From positions 8,494,001 through 8,558,000 of the forward strand of contig NC_067205.1 of the NCBI RefSeq assembly GCF_026262505.1: a DNA stretch of 64,000 bases, written 5' to 3'. The notes beneath the pieces were generated by a model that worked only from the letters and a program-made list of their open reading frames with translations, searched no databases and had not been told where the DNA came from. This document shows, piece after piece, positions 9,675 to 19,000 of this stretch (its first letter is position 1; each line of letters starts with the position of its first letter). This DNA comes from Trichomonas vaginalis G3. Taxonomy: Eukaryota > Parabasalia > Trichomonadida > Trichomonadidae. The position numbers were made by a program, and so were the translations under genes.

Positions 9675-10634
9675 ATGACGAATCCAAACAAGGACCCCTA
9701 TGTTTCTAAGGCAACAAAGAAAGCACTCATGATAAAAATCTTTAGTTCAACACCAAATGCTTGGTTTATGGATATCTTGGAAAACATTCCGAGAGTTAGA
9801 ACAGATGGACCACCATACTGGTTAATATTTGTCGGTCAAAACACAAGATACTGTGAAGCCATACCATTACAGTCCAAAAATATTTTAGATGTGAAAACTG
9901 CTTTGACAATATTCGTTGACAAATACCATCCAACAAAACTGACATCTGACTATGAAAGTTCTTTCAAATCAGACGATATTAAAAACTATCTGCGTTCAAA
10001 AAATGTAAACCAATATTTCATTGTCGACCAAAACCATTCTGCTCTTGGTGTCATTGACAGTTGTATAAAAATCTTAAGAGACTTAAACCAACCACAAGGT
10101 GGTGAGGTAGATGAAATGTCATATGACGACAAGTATAGACATTTCTCCATGGCAAAGATGAGACAAGTTTTAAATATTTACAATAACCGTAAACAAAAAG
10201 GTTTGGGAAACCACTCCCCCGAAGAAATGAAAAACAACCCTGACTTAGAGAAAGACTATATATTTAATAGTTTAGTCAAAAGAGACAAACAAGAAAGAAT
10301 GCCAGGCTTCAAACTTAAGAAAGGAGATAAGGTAAAAATAGAAATACCTAAACGCGACCCATATGAAAATACTATTGACTATGACAACAACAAGTACCCG
10401 ACAGGTACTCACATTCGTGTTCGTAAAAATAGAAGAAAGTATACAAGAGAATATTATGAAGTTTTAGGCAAACATGGCAAAATGTACAGACTGCAAGCAG
10501 AAGATAAAACTACTATTGTCAGACCTCGTTTCAAACTTGTTAAAGTTCAAGGTGGTATACTTTCAAAGACAGTTCCTAACAAATATAAGACAACTCCTGA
10601 CGAATATGCTAAAGAAGTTGAAAATGACGACTAA
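9675..10634 (+). CDS. Maverick integrase (retroviral type)
   Basis: A 319-residue frame that looks whole. The RNase-H-fold core contains the first acidic position in AWFMDILEN, the second in LTSDYESSF, and a third region HSALGVIDSCIK followed by a helix. Then come a basic region and an SH3-like C-terminal part (GTHIRVRKNRRKYTREYYEVLG, TTIVRPRFKLVKV). The arrangement matches Polinton c-integrases, which join element ends to target DNA with short duplications. Its 3' end overlaps the convergent fibre gene by 4 bp. Confidence 0.85.
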   Translation: MTNPNKDPYVSKATKKALMIKIFSSTPNAWFMDILENIPRVRTDGPPYWLIFVGQNTRYCEAIPLQSKNILDVKTALTIFVDKYHPTKLTSDYESSFKSDDIKNYLRSKNVNQYFIVDQNHSALGVIDSCIKILRDLNQPQGGEVDEMSYDDKYRHFSMAKMRQVLNIYNNRKQKGLGNHSPEEMKNNPDLEKDYIFNSLVKRDKQERMPGFKLKKGDKVKIEIPKRDPYENTIDYDNNKYPTGTHIRVRKNRRKYTREYYEVLGKHGKMYRLQAEDKTTIVRPRFKLVKVQGGILSKTVPNKYKTTPDEYAKEVENDD

Positions 10635-12194
10635 GCATTTCTATACCATGCGTAAACTGTCATGTAAGGTGGCATGTAGTCTTTACTTTGTCCCGTTGTT
10701 TGCGTATACCCTGAAACGCGATGTGTATGGCTTCCTCCTACCTCAGTGTTACTCCAGTAACAATTTATAGCAAACTTAACGTCCTCTTTAACATCATATC
10801 CTTTACCTTTTGTCATTCCTGACCAATCCCAAAATCTATGACTATGCAAACCTGCTTCAGATGTACTTAAATTTATGTAGTGACTGTGCGCAGGTAAATT
10901 TGCACCTGAAATCGTTTTACTTCCACCTGTTTCCTTTGAAGAGTTTGCACAATACAAAAACCTGTCGACTATTTGAGTCCAAGTTCCAAAACCAAGTACT
11001 ACTTCTGGTTTGGTAGAGTTCATTGACGTGTAAATAGAACCTATAGGATATAGTGTTTGAAGTATTTCTGTCTTTAACGTTTGAAGCTCTGTTTTGTCAG
11101 CTTTTTTATCTAACTCATCGTTAACATATGTTTTGTCAGCTTTTTTATCTAACTCATCGTTAACATATGTTTTGTCAGCTTTTTTATCATATAAATCTTG
11201 AGCAGTGAATTTAACTTTGTTTTCATCCTCCATGACATAGACATTTCTACATCTAGTGTATTTCATCGTCGTTATGTCATCCTCCGATGTTAAACCTTGT
11301 GGAAAGTTAGGAGGTTTCCAATTTAATACATCCCCAGTTTCTTCAACCGTTCCTTCAATATTTTCTATACCAACAGTTGCGAAGAAATCGTGTGTATGGT
11401 TCTTATCTGCCTTCTTTTCAAGGCTAACGTTTAAGTCTGTTATTTCAGAAGATGTATGTGTATGTCCAACGTCACTTTTCCTGTTTAAGGTTTCTTGTAA
11501 GTTTGTAATATTTGCAATGGTATGTGTATGTCCAACGTCACTTTTCCTGTTTAAGGTTTCTTGTAAGTTTGTAATATTTGCAATGGTATGTGTATGTCCA
11601 ACGTCACTTTTCCTGTTTAAGGTTTCTTGTAAGTTTGTAATATTTGCAATGGTATGTGTATGAGTCTTTTTAGAATATTCGTTTTCAGCTCTTGTCACTT
11701 CACTTGACATTTTATTGTCAACATATGTTTTGTCTGCTAGTTCAGGATGAGTATGTTCTTTTGTTGCATATGTTGCATCTGCTCTGTCATGTTCTTCTTG
11801 AACTTTTTCAATGACATACTCTTTGTCAGCTTTGTTGTTAACATCTGCTTTTGTTGCATATGTTCATCTGCTCTGTCATGTTCTTCTTGAACTTTTTCAA
11901 TGACATACTCTTTGTCAGCTTTGTTGTCAATATCTGCCTTCAAAAGAAGTTCATCTATAGGTTTCTCGTTTAAAGTTCTTTTTGTTGGATTTATACAAAC
12001 AGTATGGTTCTTACTGTCTTGAAACAGAAACTCGTCTGTCAATGGGTTTAATGTCAGTTTTTAAGTTTCCTTCTTTCAATGACTCAGATATCTTAGAATA
12101 GTTTGAAAAGTTTGTTGTGTTCTTATTTAGAGCTTGCATAATGAGTTGTCGGTTGTGTGTGTATTTCTCTCATAGACGCTGTTTCTTTCGACAT
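10631..12194 (-). pseudogene. Phage tail-fibre/collar-like Maverick protein, broken upstream part
   Basis: The main open part (10631-11710, 359 residues) has THTHTIANITNLQETLNRKS repeats in triplicate, then KKADK-type repeats, then a C-terminal domain with PIGSIYTS, LGFGTWTQI, FLYC, and His-rich LPAHSH and SHTH motifs ending YMTVYAWYRNA. That order is characteristic of bacteriophage tail fibre/baseplate collar proteins. The fibre-like repeats continue upstream to about 12194, where a start is seen; this part is broken (about two breaks). In this element it may serve as a host-attachment spike, by inference. Confidence 0.7.
11450..11655. repeat. 66-bp tandem repeat, three copies, in the fibre gene
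   Basis: Three virtually identical 66-bp units (22 codons each) encode HTHTIANITNLQETLNRKSD. The near-identity at DNA level suggests recent expansion by slippage or unequal exchange, which would change fibre length. Confidence 0.9.
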
Positions 12195-12212
12195 TTTTAT
12201 TCTAGATAAAAT

Positions 12213-13058
12213 ATGCTTTCAATAGAAAAAGAAAATTCAAGAGTTGCTACAACTAAACCATTAGATGAACTTTTTACGAATGTCGGTCAAAAGTTTGAGA
12301 CAGAGACCGTAAAGCATGAAGGCTATCGTTTTGACTACCGTTAAGATGGTTAAGAGACCCATCCGTCACAAAAGCTATTGGCTTTCGTAGAATGAAGTTC
12401 ATTTCAGAAGCCATACATGGTTTCCCATTTACGGTCGGTTTTGAAGTTCGATACTATAACAAAGAAAAACGTATGTATGAGAAATTTGAACAGGGAAAAC
12501 TTTTACAAGTGAATTGCTTGTAAACTTAGAAACAACTCTTCAAGCTTTTCAAGAAAAAATAAACGATATCTATCTCGAATATGCAAAACAGTACAACATG
12601 ACGAAGGAGAGTACCATCTCGATATTATATATGACAGGAAAAATGCAACTGTTAAAATCAATAGAATAGAAGACCTTGGAGAAGACGTTTATATTTCTAC
12701 AAAATATAACAACTTGGCATGGTATAGATTTTTGAGGATGTTAAATCAGCCTGCAGAATATCCAGTACACCCGAACTTTTATGAAGTCGAAAACCCTAAT
12801 GGAACATATGAAAATGTTTTCGACTCAGATGCTATTATAGTTCATGCTTCATTTTCTGGTGCACAAAACTCTTTTTTATGCTTGGCAAATGACTTTTACG
12901 AAAAACCTACAAAGCTATACGAACCACCAAGTGGAAGTATTTCAGACTTTCAAGTATGGTTTACAACAGATGGAAGAAAGAGAATAATTCCATTATACCA
13001 TGCGTTTTACTTAGAACTTAGTTTCATATACAACTACTATCGAACGGTAAAAATATGA
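12213..13058 (+). pseudogene. Unidentified Maverick gene, possibly capsid-related, broken
   Basis: Starts at ATG 12213 (MLSIEKENSRVATTKPLDEL), divergent from the fibre gene. The later part is beta-rich with many aromatic residues (FDSDAIIVHASFSG, DFQVWFTTDGRKRIIP). Size, strand richness and position would suit a minor capsid (single jelly-roll) protein, but I see no diagnostic motif. It is broken (about three breaks). Confidence 0.4.
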
Positions 13059-13062
13059 TTTT

Positions 13063-13305
13063 TTAATACGGTTGAGGTGTTGGATTTGGTTGCCAACTAG
13101 ACTGTGGTGCAGGTTCAGGCTGTTGTATAACAGGAGCTTGCTCTTCTGGTTCAGGGTCTTTAGGTATAATACCAACGAACTGACCTACTCTTTTGCCAAT
13201 ATTTTTGACACCGTTCCAAATTCCTCTTCCGACAGATTTTATTCCATTCCATATACCTCTTCCAACATTTCGAAAGAAGTTTCCAATACTACTGAAGAAA
13301 CCCAT
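13063..13305 (-). CDS. Small amphipathic Maverick protein with Pro/Gln tail
   Basis: An 80-residue open frame. The amino half is a tandem amphipathic repeat (GRGIWNGIKSVGRGIWNGVK), and the C-terminal half is Pro, Gln and Glu-rich. It resembles the protein at 9256-9657 in plan (Gly-rich amphipathic start, polar PQP end) though not closely in sequence. It could be a second membrane-active or DNA/membrane-binding virion protein. Convergent with the gene ending at 13058. Confidence 0.45.
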   Translation of the reverse strand: MGFFSSIGNFFRNVGRGIWNGIKSVGRGIWNGVKNIGKRVGQFVGIIPKDPEPEEQAPVIQQPEPAPQSSWQPNPTPQPY

Positions 13306-13323
13306 TTTACTATATGTAAAAAT

Positions 13324-13686
13324 CTAATGTCCGCCTAGTCTCTTACGTTTCCTGTTGAGTTCCATAGCATTCTTTAACTGGAGCTCATACATTCTGTTTC
13401 TCCTCTGGTAGAAAACATATTCTGGGTCAACTCCTGTGTTCGCGTCATCTGCATAAAGTTGTTTATATCCCACTTCAGGGTTTGTATAAAACTCTTTCCA
13501 TCTCATATTTGCATACCATGGTGGCAAACCTAACGCAGCGTCATTTGACATGGCAGTTTGCATTTGTACATCTGTTGGCACTTGACCATAGTTTGCCATT
13601 GCAGTTTGTATTCTAACTTCATTTGGAATATTCTCTGGGTTTGGTTGTCCAGGTTGCTGTGCATTCGCTAAGTTCTGTGCGTCCAT
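13324..13686 (-). CDS. Maverick protein of 120 residues, unknown
   Basis: Open frame MDAQNLANAQQPGQPNPENI with two related segments (IQTAMANYGQVPTDVQMQTA), a Trp-rich middle (LPPWYANMRWKEFY), and a basic C-terminus (ELNRKRKRLGGH). The RKRKR tail could bind nucleic acid. No family is recognised. It lies in a co-oriented minus-strand run with the adjacent small genes. Confidence 0.45.
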   Translation of the reverse strand: MDAQNLANAQQPGQPNPENIPNEVRIQTAMANYGQVPTDVQMQTAMSNDAALGLPPWYANMRWKEFYTNPEVGYKQLYADDANTGVDPEYVFYQRRNRMYELQLKNAMELNRKRKRLGGH

Positions 13687-13709
13687 TTAATATTAGATAA
13701 AAATATCTC

Positions 13710-13841
13710 TTACGAGTACATATACTGAACATTTGCAGGCATTGGTTCATCTTCATATTCTCTGTACTTTTCTGCCACGTCAAATAAATAAATGACACAA
13801 TGGAAAAAACCTAAAACAAGTAGTCCTATTTCAAACCACAT
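13710..13841 (-). CDS. 43-residue single-span membrane protein
   Basis: Frame from ATG complementary to 13839-13841. It opens with a hydrophobic span (MWFEIGLLVLGFFHCVIYLF) followed by a charged tail (DVAEKYREYEDEPMP). Its start overlaps the 3' end of the methyltransferase gene by 16 bp, typical of compact element coding. Function is unknown. Confidence 0.45.
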   Translation of the reverse strand: MWFEIGLLVLGFFHCVIYLFDVAEKYREYEDEPMPANVQYMYS

Positions 13842-14644
13842 TTACTTACTAATAAAATTTCTTTATTGTGACACTTTCTCCAGTTTATAGGACCTCTCTC
13901 ATATTCTATCTTGTCATATATAAACTCATAGTCATGTATGTCCTCTAACCATCTCATAACGGTTTCCAAACCACTTTTATCGGATGTAAAGTAAAAGCAT
14001 GGATGGTTATGTAAAACGTCTAAAGTTTCTAAAGAGTCTCTCAAAGTCCAGTCTACTTGGTATTGAAAATCCCATGTGTTATAGAACGGCGGGTCCACTA
14101 TAAAGAAAACATTTTCCTTGTCTTTATATTTTTCATACAAATCTGTCCAATGACATCTCACAAACTCTATACCCTCAATATATTTTTCTATGTCCTCTTT
14201 GAAAACATTTGTATAGTTAAGATATAAAACTTTTGACATAAGTGTTTCAATGTCATGAACTCTTATAGAACCACTATATAATAGTCTAGCAGATATACTA
14301 TCCCAGTCTATATATTCTGCTTTTTTCAAAACCTCTCTCACAATATTTTTCTTATCTAATGGTATACGTTCCATCTTATCTATAGGTATCTTTTCTTTTA
14401 ACTCTTTCAATATATTGTTTGTGTCTGGTATATGTTTGAGACGGTCCATATAGTTGTCGAAGTCATTGCATATAATCTTTGAGTCTGGGAATATTGTATG
14501 GCACAAATGGGATATATAGAAACTTCCACCGAACAAATCTACAAATGTTAGACCATTCGGTAGTTTCTTAAGTTCTCTCAATAGAATATCTTTACATTTA
14601 CTCTTATTTCCAAAGAACGGTAACGGTGGTTTTGTAAAATTCAT
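13826..14644 (-). CDS. D12-class DNA adenine N6-methyltransferase
   Basis: A 272-residue frame that looks whole. Motif X-like PLPFFGNKSK near the start, SAM-binding motif I FVDLFGGS at about residues 34-41, and catalytic motif IV DPPF at about residues 187-190, in the order of Dam-type (MethyltransfD12) enzymes. These transfer a methyl group from SAM to adenine in a short target site. In a Maverick it might protect or mark element DNA; that is inference. Adenine methylation is known in Trichomonas. Confidence 0.85.
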   Translation of the reverse strand: MNFTKPPLPFFGNKSKCKDILLRELKKLPNGLTFVDLFGGSFYISHLCHTIFPDSKIICNDFDNYMDRLKHIPDTNNILKELKEKIPIDKMERIPLDKKNIVREVLKKAEYIDWDSISARLLYSGSIRVHDIETLMSKVLYLNYTNVFKEDIEKYIEGIEFVRCHWTDLYEKYKDKENVFFIVDPPFYNTWDFQYQVDWTLRDSLETLDVLHNHPCFYFTSDKSGLETVMRWLEDIHDYEFIYDKIEYERGPINWRKCHNKEILLVSKCGLK

Positions 14645-14789
14645 TTATATATAATAATAAAAATGTTTTTACCCGAAAAGTGACAGAAAAGTGACAAAAC
14701 ATGAAAACATATATAATTTGTGAAAAGCGACACATTATATAATGTTTTCGACCCAGAAGAAGGCTTCTTCCCAGAAGCAATGGAGGAAG

Positions 14790-14879
14790 AAGAAGAGTCC
14801 TCCGAATAAAAACTTCATTTATACTAAACATCAACATCAGGGCTAGAAGGCACGAAGTGCCTGGAAGCCCCACTACCCT
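14790..14879. repeat. Right terminal inverted repeat end of the Maverick
   Basis: Read inward from 14879 the strand is AGGGTAGTGGGGCTTCC, then a self-complementary stretch (GGCACTTCGTGCC). Polinton termini start with AG. The boundary is set by the flanking T16 run and by the change to 24-bp repeats. The partner repeat lies beyond the left edge, so the inner limit is a guess. Confidence 0.6.
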
Positions 14880-14914
14880 TTTTTTTTTTTTTTTCTTGTG
14901 ATAAGAGATGGACA

Positions 14915-15115
14915 ACATGACTGACGTTTTGAATGACAATATGAGTGACGGCTTTAGTTAGAATATGACTTAGAGTTTAGCTGACAATTGGCTGATAGTT
15001 TGAGTGACAATATGACTGAGAGTTTGACTGACAATATGACTGACGGTTTGAGTGAGTGTATGAATGAGAATATAACTGACGTTTTGACTAACAATATGAC
15101 TGACGGTTTGACATC
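14915..15115. repeat. 24-bp degenerate tandem repeat
   Basis: About eight copies of a unit like AGTTTGACTGACAATATGAC (24 bp) with substitutions. In one frame it would encode SLTDNMTE-type octads, but no convincing gene start is present. It lies between the Maverick end and the MULE. Confidence 0.7.
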
Positions 15116-15144
15116 GAAATTCATTCATATATATGTATTGATCA

Positions 15145-15277
15145 ATGCAATCACCCTATTTAATATTATTATTTATCAATTAATTTTTCATTACTACATG
15201 CTCTCAATTATTATGACATTAATATTTATCAATAAATATTTCATTACTATATGCTCCCACCCAATTTGACATTATTG
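15145..15277. repeat. MULE left terminal inverted repeat
   Basis: Two tandem degenerate modules, ending ATATGCTCCCACCCAATTTG at about 15249-15268, are the reverse complement of the modules at 19343-19507. Confidence 0.7.
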
Positions 15278-15377
15278 TTCTTTGACAAATTTTTCTTTAT
15301 TAAAGACACTCTCACAAATTCATATCAATATATTTTAATTATCACCTATTCCAATCCATTTTCATATTCATATTCTT

Positions 15378-15835
15378 ATTGAGTTAGAATAAATTGAGGA
15401 TGACTGAGAATCAAATTATAATTAGTGAGAATCAATTGAAGAATACTGGGAGTTAATTAAGGTTGTTTAAGAATAAATTGTGAATAAGTGACAATCAATT
15501 GAGGATGAGTGAGAATCATTTGATTATTAGTGAGATTCAACTGAACATCAGTGAGAATCAATTGAATAATACTAAGAAGAAATTGAGGAAGAGTGAGAAT
15601 CACTTGATTCTTAGCGAGAATCAATTAAGGATGAGTAAGAATCAATTAATAAGTAGTGAGAATCAATTTAGGGTGACTGAGAATCAATTGATTCTTAGTG
15701 AGAATCTATTGATAATTAATGCGAATCAATTGATTATTTGTGAGAATCAATTGATCAGTAGTGAGGATCAATTGATTATTTGTGAGAATCAATTGAAGAT
15801 GAGTAAGAGTCAATTGAGGATGAATATGTGTCTAT
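15378..15835. repeat. 21-bp tandem repeat (heptad coding)
   Basis: About 20 degenerate copies of a 21-bp unit, consensus near AGTGAGAATCAATTGATTAT. From 15499 to 15840 one frame stays open and reads SENQLII-type heptads (113 residues). A heptad period could make a coiled coil, but earlier units contain stops and no promoter is evident, so a gene is doubtful. It lies inside the MULE, upstream of the transposase. Confidence 0.8.
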
Positions 15836-16025
15836 TCTGATATGACTTAGTATCTACTGAGGCTAGATGCTAACATCTTACTTTTATGATCATAATTTTT
15901 CAACTCCATTAATATTTATAACAATATTTTGATTACTATTTAAATAATTTTATCAAATGATAATTATTAACATATATTAAGAGTATGTTTAATTTTCAAC
16001 ATACTCTTAAAAATCCGAAATTTTA

Positions 16026-16036
16026 AAAAAGTGACA
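16026..16036 (+). promoter_or_regulatory. AAAAGTGAC motif upstream of the MULE transposase
   Basis: AAAAAAGTGACAATTTTTTT precedes the ATG at 16046. The same arrangement (A/G)GTGAC plus T-rich spacer stands 10-20 nt before the BRCT gene ATG (23505) and a Maverick gene ATG (2627). It may be a core promoter element alternative to the initiator. Confidence 0.4.
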
Positions 16037-16045
16037 ATTTTTTTA

Positions 16046-19000
16046 ATGCTAAACCATCTTCATCTACCATTAAATGTTTCGGATGATTTGATTTTAATTC
16101 AGTTGGGTTCTATTAGATGTAATAGTGTAAATTCTGATTCAACAATTTATCCAGATGGGTATATTTCAAAAATTTTATATTATTCTTCCAATAAACCCTA
16201 TCAAAAAGAATGGTATACAAATAAAATAACTTATCAAGATGGTAAACCTAAATTCACTGTTTTGGATTCATTATCAAATGCATATGTCGGAGATTCACCA
16301 TCATATCCTTGGGGACAAATCGTTTCAAAAATCAAAGAATTAAACAGAAATATTAAGAATGTATATAATTTTGGACATAAATTATTTGGATTTGAAAATA
16401 AATCTATCATTTGTTATTTGGAGGAACTCAAAGAGCGTTTTATCTCGAATAGCGATGAAGTAAAGTATCTTCAAACATATGAAACAACACCTAAATTTCA
16501 GAAATCCGCTGAAGCTTTTACAGAAATGGTAAATATGATTATAAGTGAAAAATATTTGCAAACAGATCTCAGTCAAATTAAAATCAAAATCCATCGTCTA
16601 GGGGAACAATATATTCTTAAATTTTTAGAAGCATTTATAATTGCCCGCCCCAAATTTTATGCACAGGTTATAGGTTTCTTACAAAATTTTTCATTTGACC
16701 AGGAATTATACTCAAAAGCAGGAATTTCTAAACCATTAATACAAGCAATAATTAATGGCGATAAAAGATATTCGAATATTTTTGCTTTTTCAGGAAAATC
16801 GTGTGATTTAACAATCGAAGATTTTATTAATGTTTTAATTTCAGATCAAACAAATCAAAATGGTGAAGAATATTATCAAATACGTATCAGATCTATATTG
16901 GATAATAGTAAATATTCTTTCTATGAACTAGCAGTTAAATTTGAATCAATTAATATTTTAAATTCGTGTAATATAGATAATGTTACACCAATCATGAAAG
17001 CATTGATAATGTCAAGCCCAAACGAAACAATTTTCAAAATGAATGATAAATTCAATTTGCAGACTTATCAATTTACAAACCAAATCAAGTATGTTTTATC
17101 TTTTGCATACAATATCTCAGAGTTATTTTCTACATTTAGAAATCCATTACTCTCTTCGATTGTTTCAACAAATAATATTATATCAGTAATGAATTTGAAT
17201 GAAAGCAAAGTTATTCGTTTAAAGATTCATTTAATCTTCCATGAGGCCCTAATTCAAAATAATGATTTTATGTACAAGAACTTTAATGTTTTGAATCAAA
17301 TAAAAAACAATGACCTTCTGGAAATTTTAGCAAAAGCTTGTTTGAAAGCTGACAAAAAAATTCAAGCAGATTTTGAACAAATCATGGGTATTAAATTTAC
17401 AGCGATCAAACAATTTCATGAATCCATAGAAAAAATTCCAGTTGATCGGTCTCCAATTACAATAGATGGTTGCCATATTTGTTTTGAATGCTCTAAAAAT
17501 ACTGATATTGAAAAACTCAAATCAATGCAATTAATTCTAATAAGCCCTGGTATTCATATCAATGTGTTAACTTATGAACAAACATTGAAGTTTTTGGAAC
17601 AAATGCCAGCATTTATTCATTTGGGCCTTTCCAATATAAGTTCTGATCGATCTGTAAACTTAAATTATTTTCTACTTCAAAACGAAGATTATTCCCCTTT
17701 AAAAATTTCTACAGATAATTATTATTACTTTAAGATCACATTGTATGACAAAATCGTATCCTTTGAATATTCAAAAGTATCAGATACGTTGTGGATGATT
17801 ACTGTACCAAAAAACATGAAAAACATAAAATTACCCAAAGAGTTTTCAGGGAGGTTAAAATGGTACATTCAAATAACGAAAGTTGATCTCCCAGGACATC
17901 CTCTGCAAGATGAAATACAGGAAAAAATAAAGCATGATAATGAGATTGGTGATATCTTAACTTCATATCCCGGGAAATTTTATGTAAATTATAGCACAAC
18001 GATAAGAAGTGATAGTTTATTCGTCAATGGAAATCCTATAGAATTTCTTATATATATTCCAAGCGAATCAGGAAATTTGGCGTTGGAGTGTAATTTAATT
18101 CACTTAGATGCTACTTTTTCATGGCCGAAATATATATTTATTTTTCCTCGTGGTAATTACTATATGCGAGGTTACCCTCTAGGGATATACATAGGGCGCA
18201 GCGAATCATCCGCTGCTTATCAACGGTGGCTTACAGCCATGAATATTGAATTTAAATCATTAAACATTATGGAGCACTTTTCAAGAATCAAATGGATGAG
18301 CGATTTAGGTACTGGAGTTTTAAAATTTTTGAATACGAATCATTTCCAAAATTATATCTGTATTAGGCACTATCTCGGAACCATGGGCAATAATACTTTA
18401 CTACATGTTTTTGCTCTGATAGTATTATTATCAAAATCGGCCCAAGATTTTGAGGACAATTACAAATGTTTTGATCCATCGGTTCAGAAAATGTATGCTA
18501 CAAAGAATATATCAGATGAGCAGCTGGAAAAATGGAAGCAGATATATAAAGATCAAGAGCATTTAGCAGCATACCACCGCATTCCACCTATAAGCACTAA
18601 TAATAGTGCAGAGGGTAAGCATAGACACATTAACGAACTTGCAAAAAAAGCAAGAAACTTTTCTACTTTCATCAAATTCATTCTGAATGATACTATCATT
18701 AGGATTAATGAATCAATTGATCCCATTAATAAGCAAAAACGCGAGAAGAATGACTTGTTAAACGAAAAATGCATACATTGCGGATTCTCCTATAATGATA
18801 TTAATACTGATAAGAATCCTTGTAAATATTGCAAGGATTTCTTTATGAATAAGAGTCATGTTCCCTCTGCAGGCATACATGTTATGAAAATAGGAGAAAA
18901 CGTAGGTGAAATCATAGAATTCCCAATCGATAAAAATGTAGGTGATCAGGATGAACTCGTGGATCACAAAGAAAAGAGTTCGCCGATCGAAATATCAAAA

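Larger units (their letters stand above)
1..14879. mobile_element. Maverick/Polinton element, right-hand part, broken fossil
   Basis: Hallmark Polinton genes occur together: an FtsK/HerA-type packaging ATPase (left edge), a protein-primed family B DNA polymerase (minus strand, 6318-8450), a retroviral-type integrase (9675-10634), plus a D12 methyltransferase and small virion-like proteins. The right end is a terminal inverted repeat whose outward-reading strand begins AGGGTAGTGGGGCTTCC, ending at 14879 against a T-run. The left end lies outside the window, so the target duplication cannot be seen. Several genes are broken (roughly eight or more breaks in all) while others look whole, suggesting a fairly recent but inactive copy. 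No double-jelly-roll major capsid gene was recognised in the visible part; it may lie to the left or be lost. Confidence 0.9.

Noticed and set aside
14742-14846. 34-codon Lys-rich frame near the Maverick terminus
   Set aside because: Runs into the terminal repeat; short, and composition alone does not support a gene.
16031-16045. GTG at 16031 as start of the MULE transposase
   Set aside because: A downstream in-frame ATG at 16046 follows the AAAGTGAC/T-rich leader; the GTG is part of that motif.
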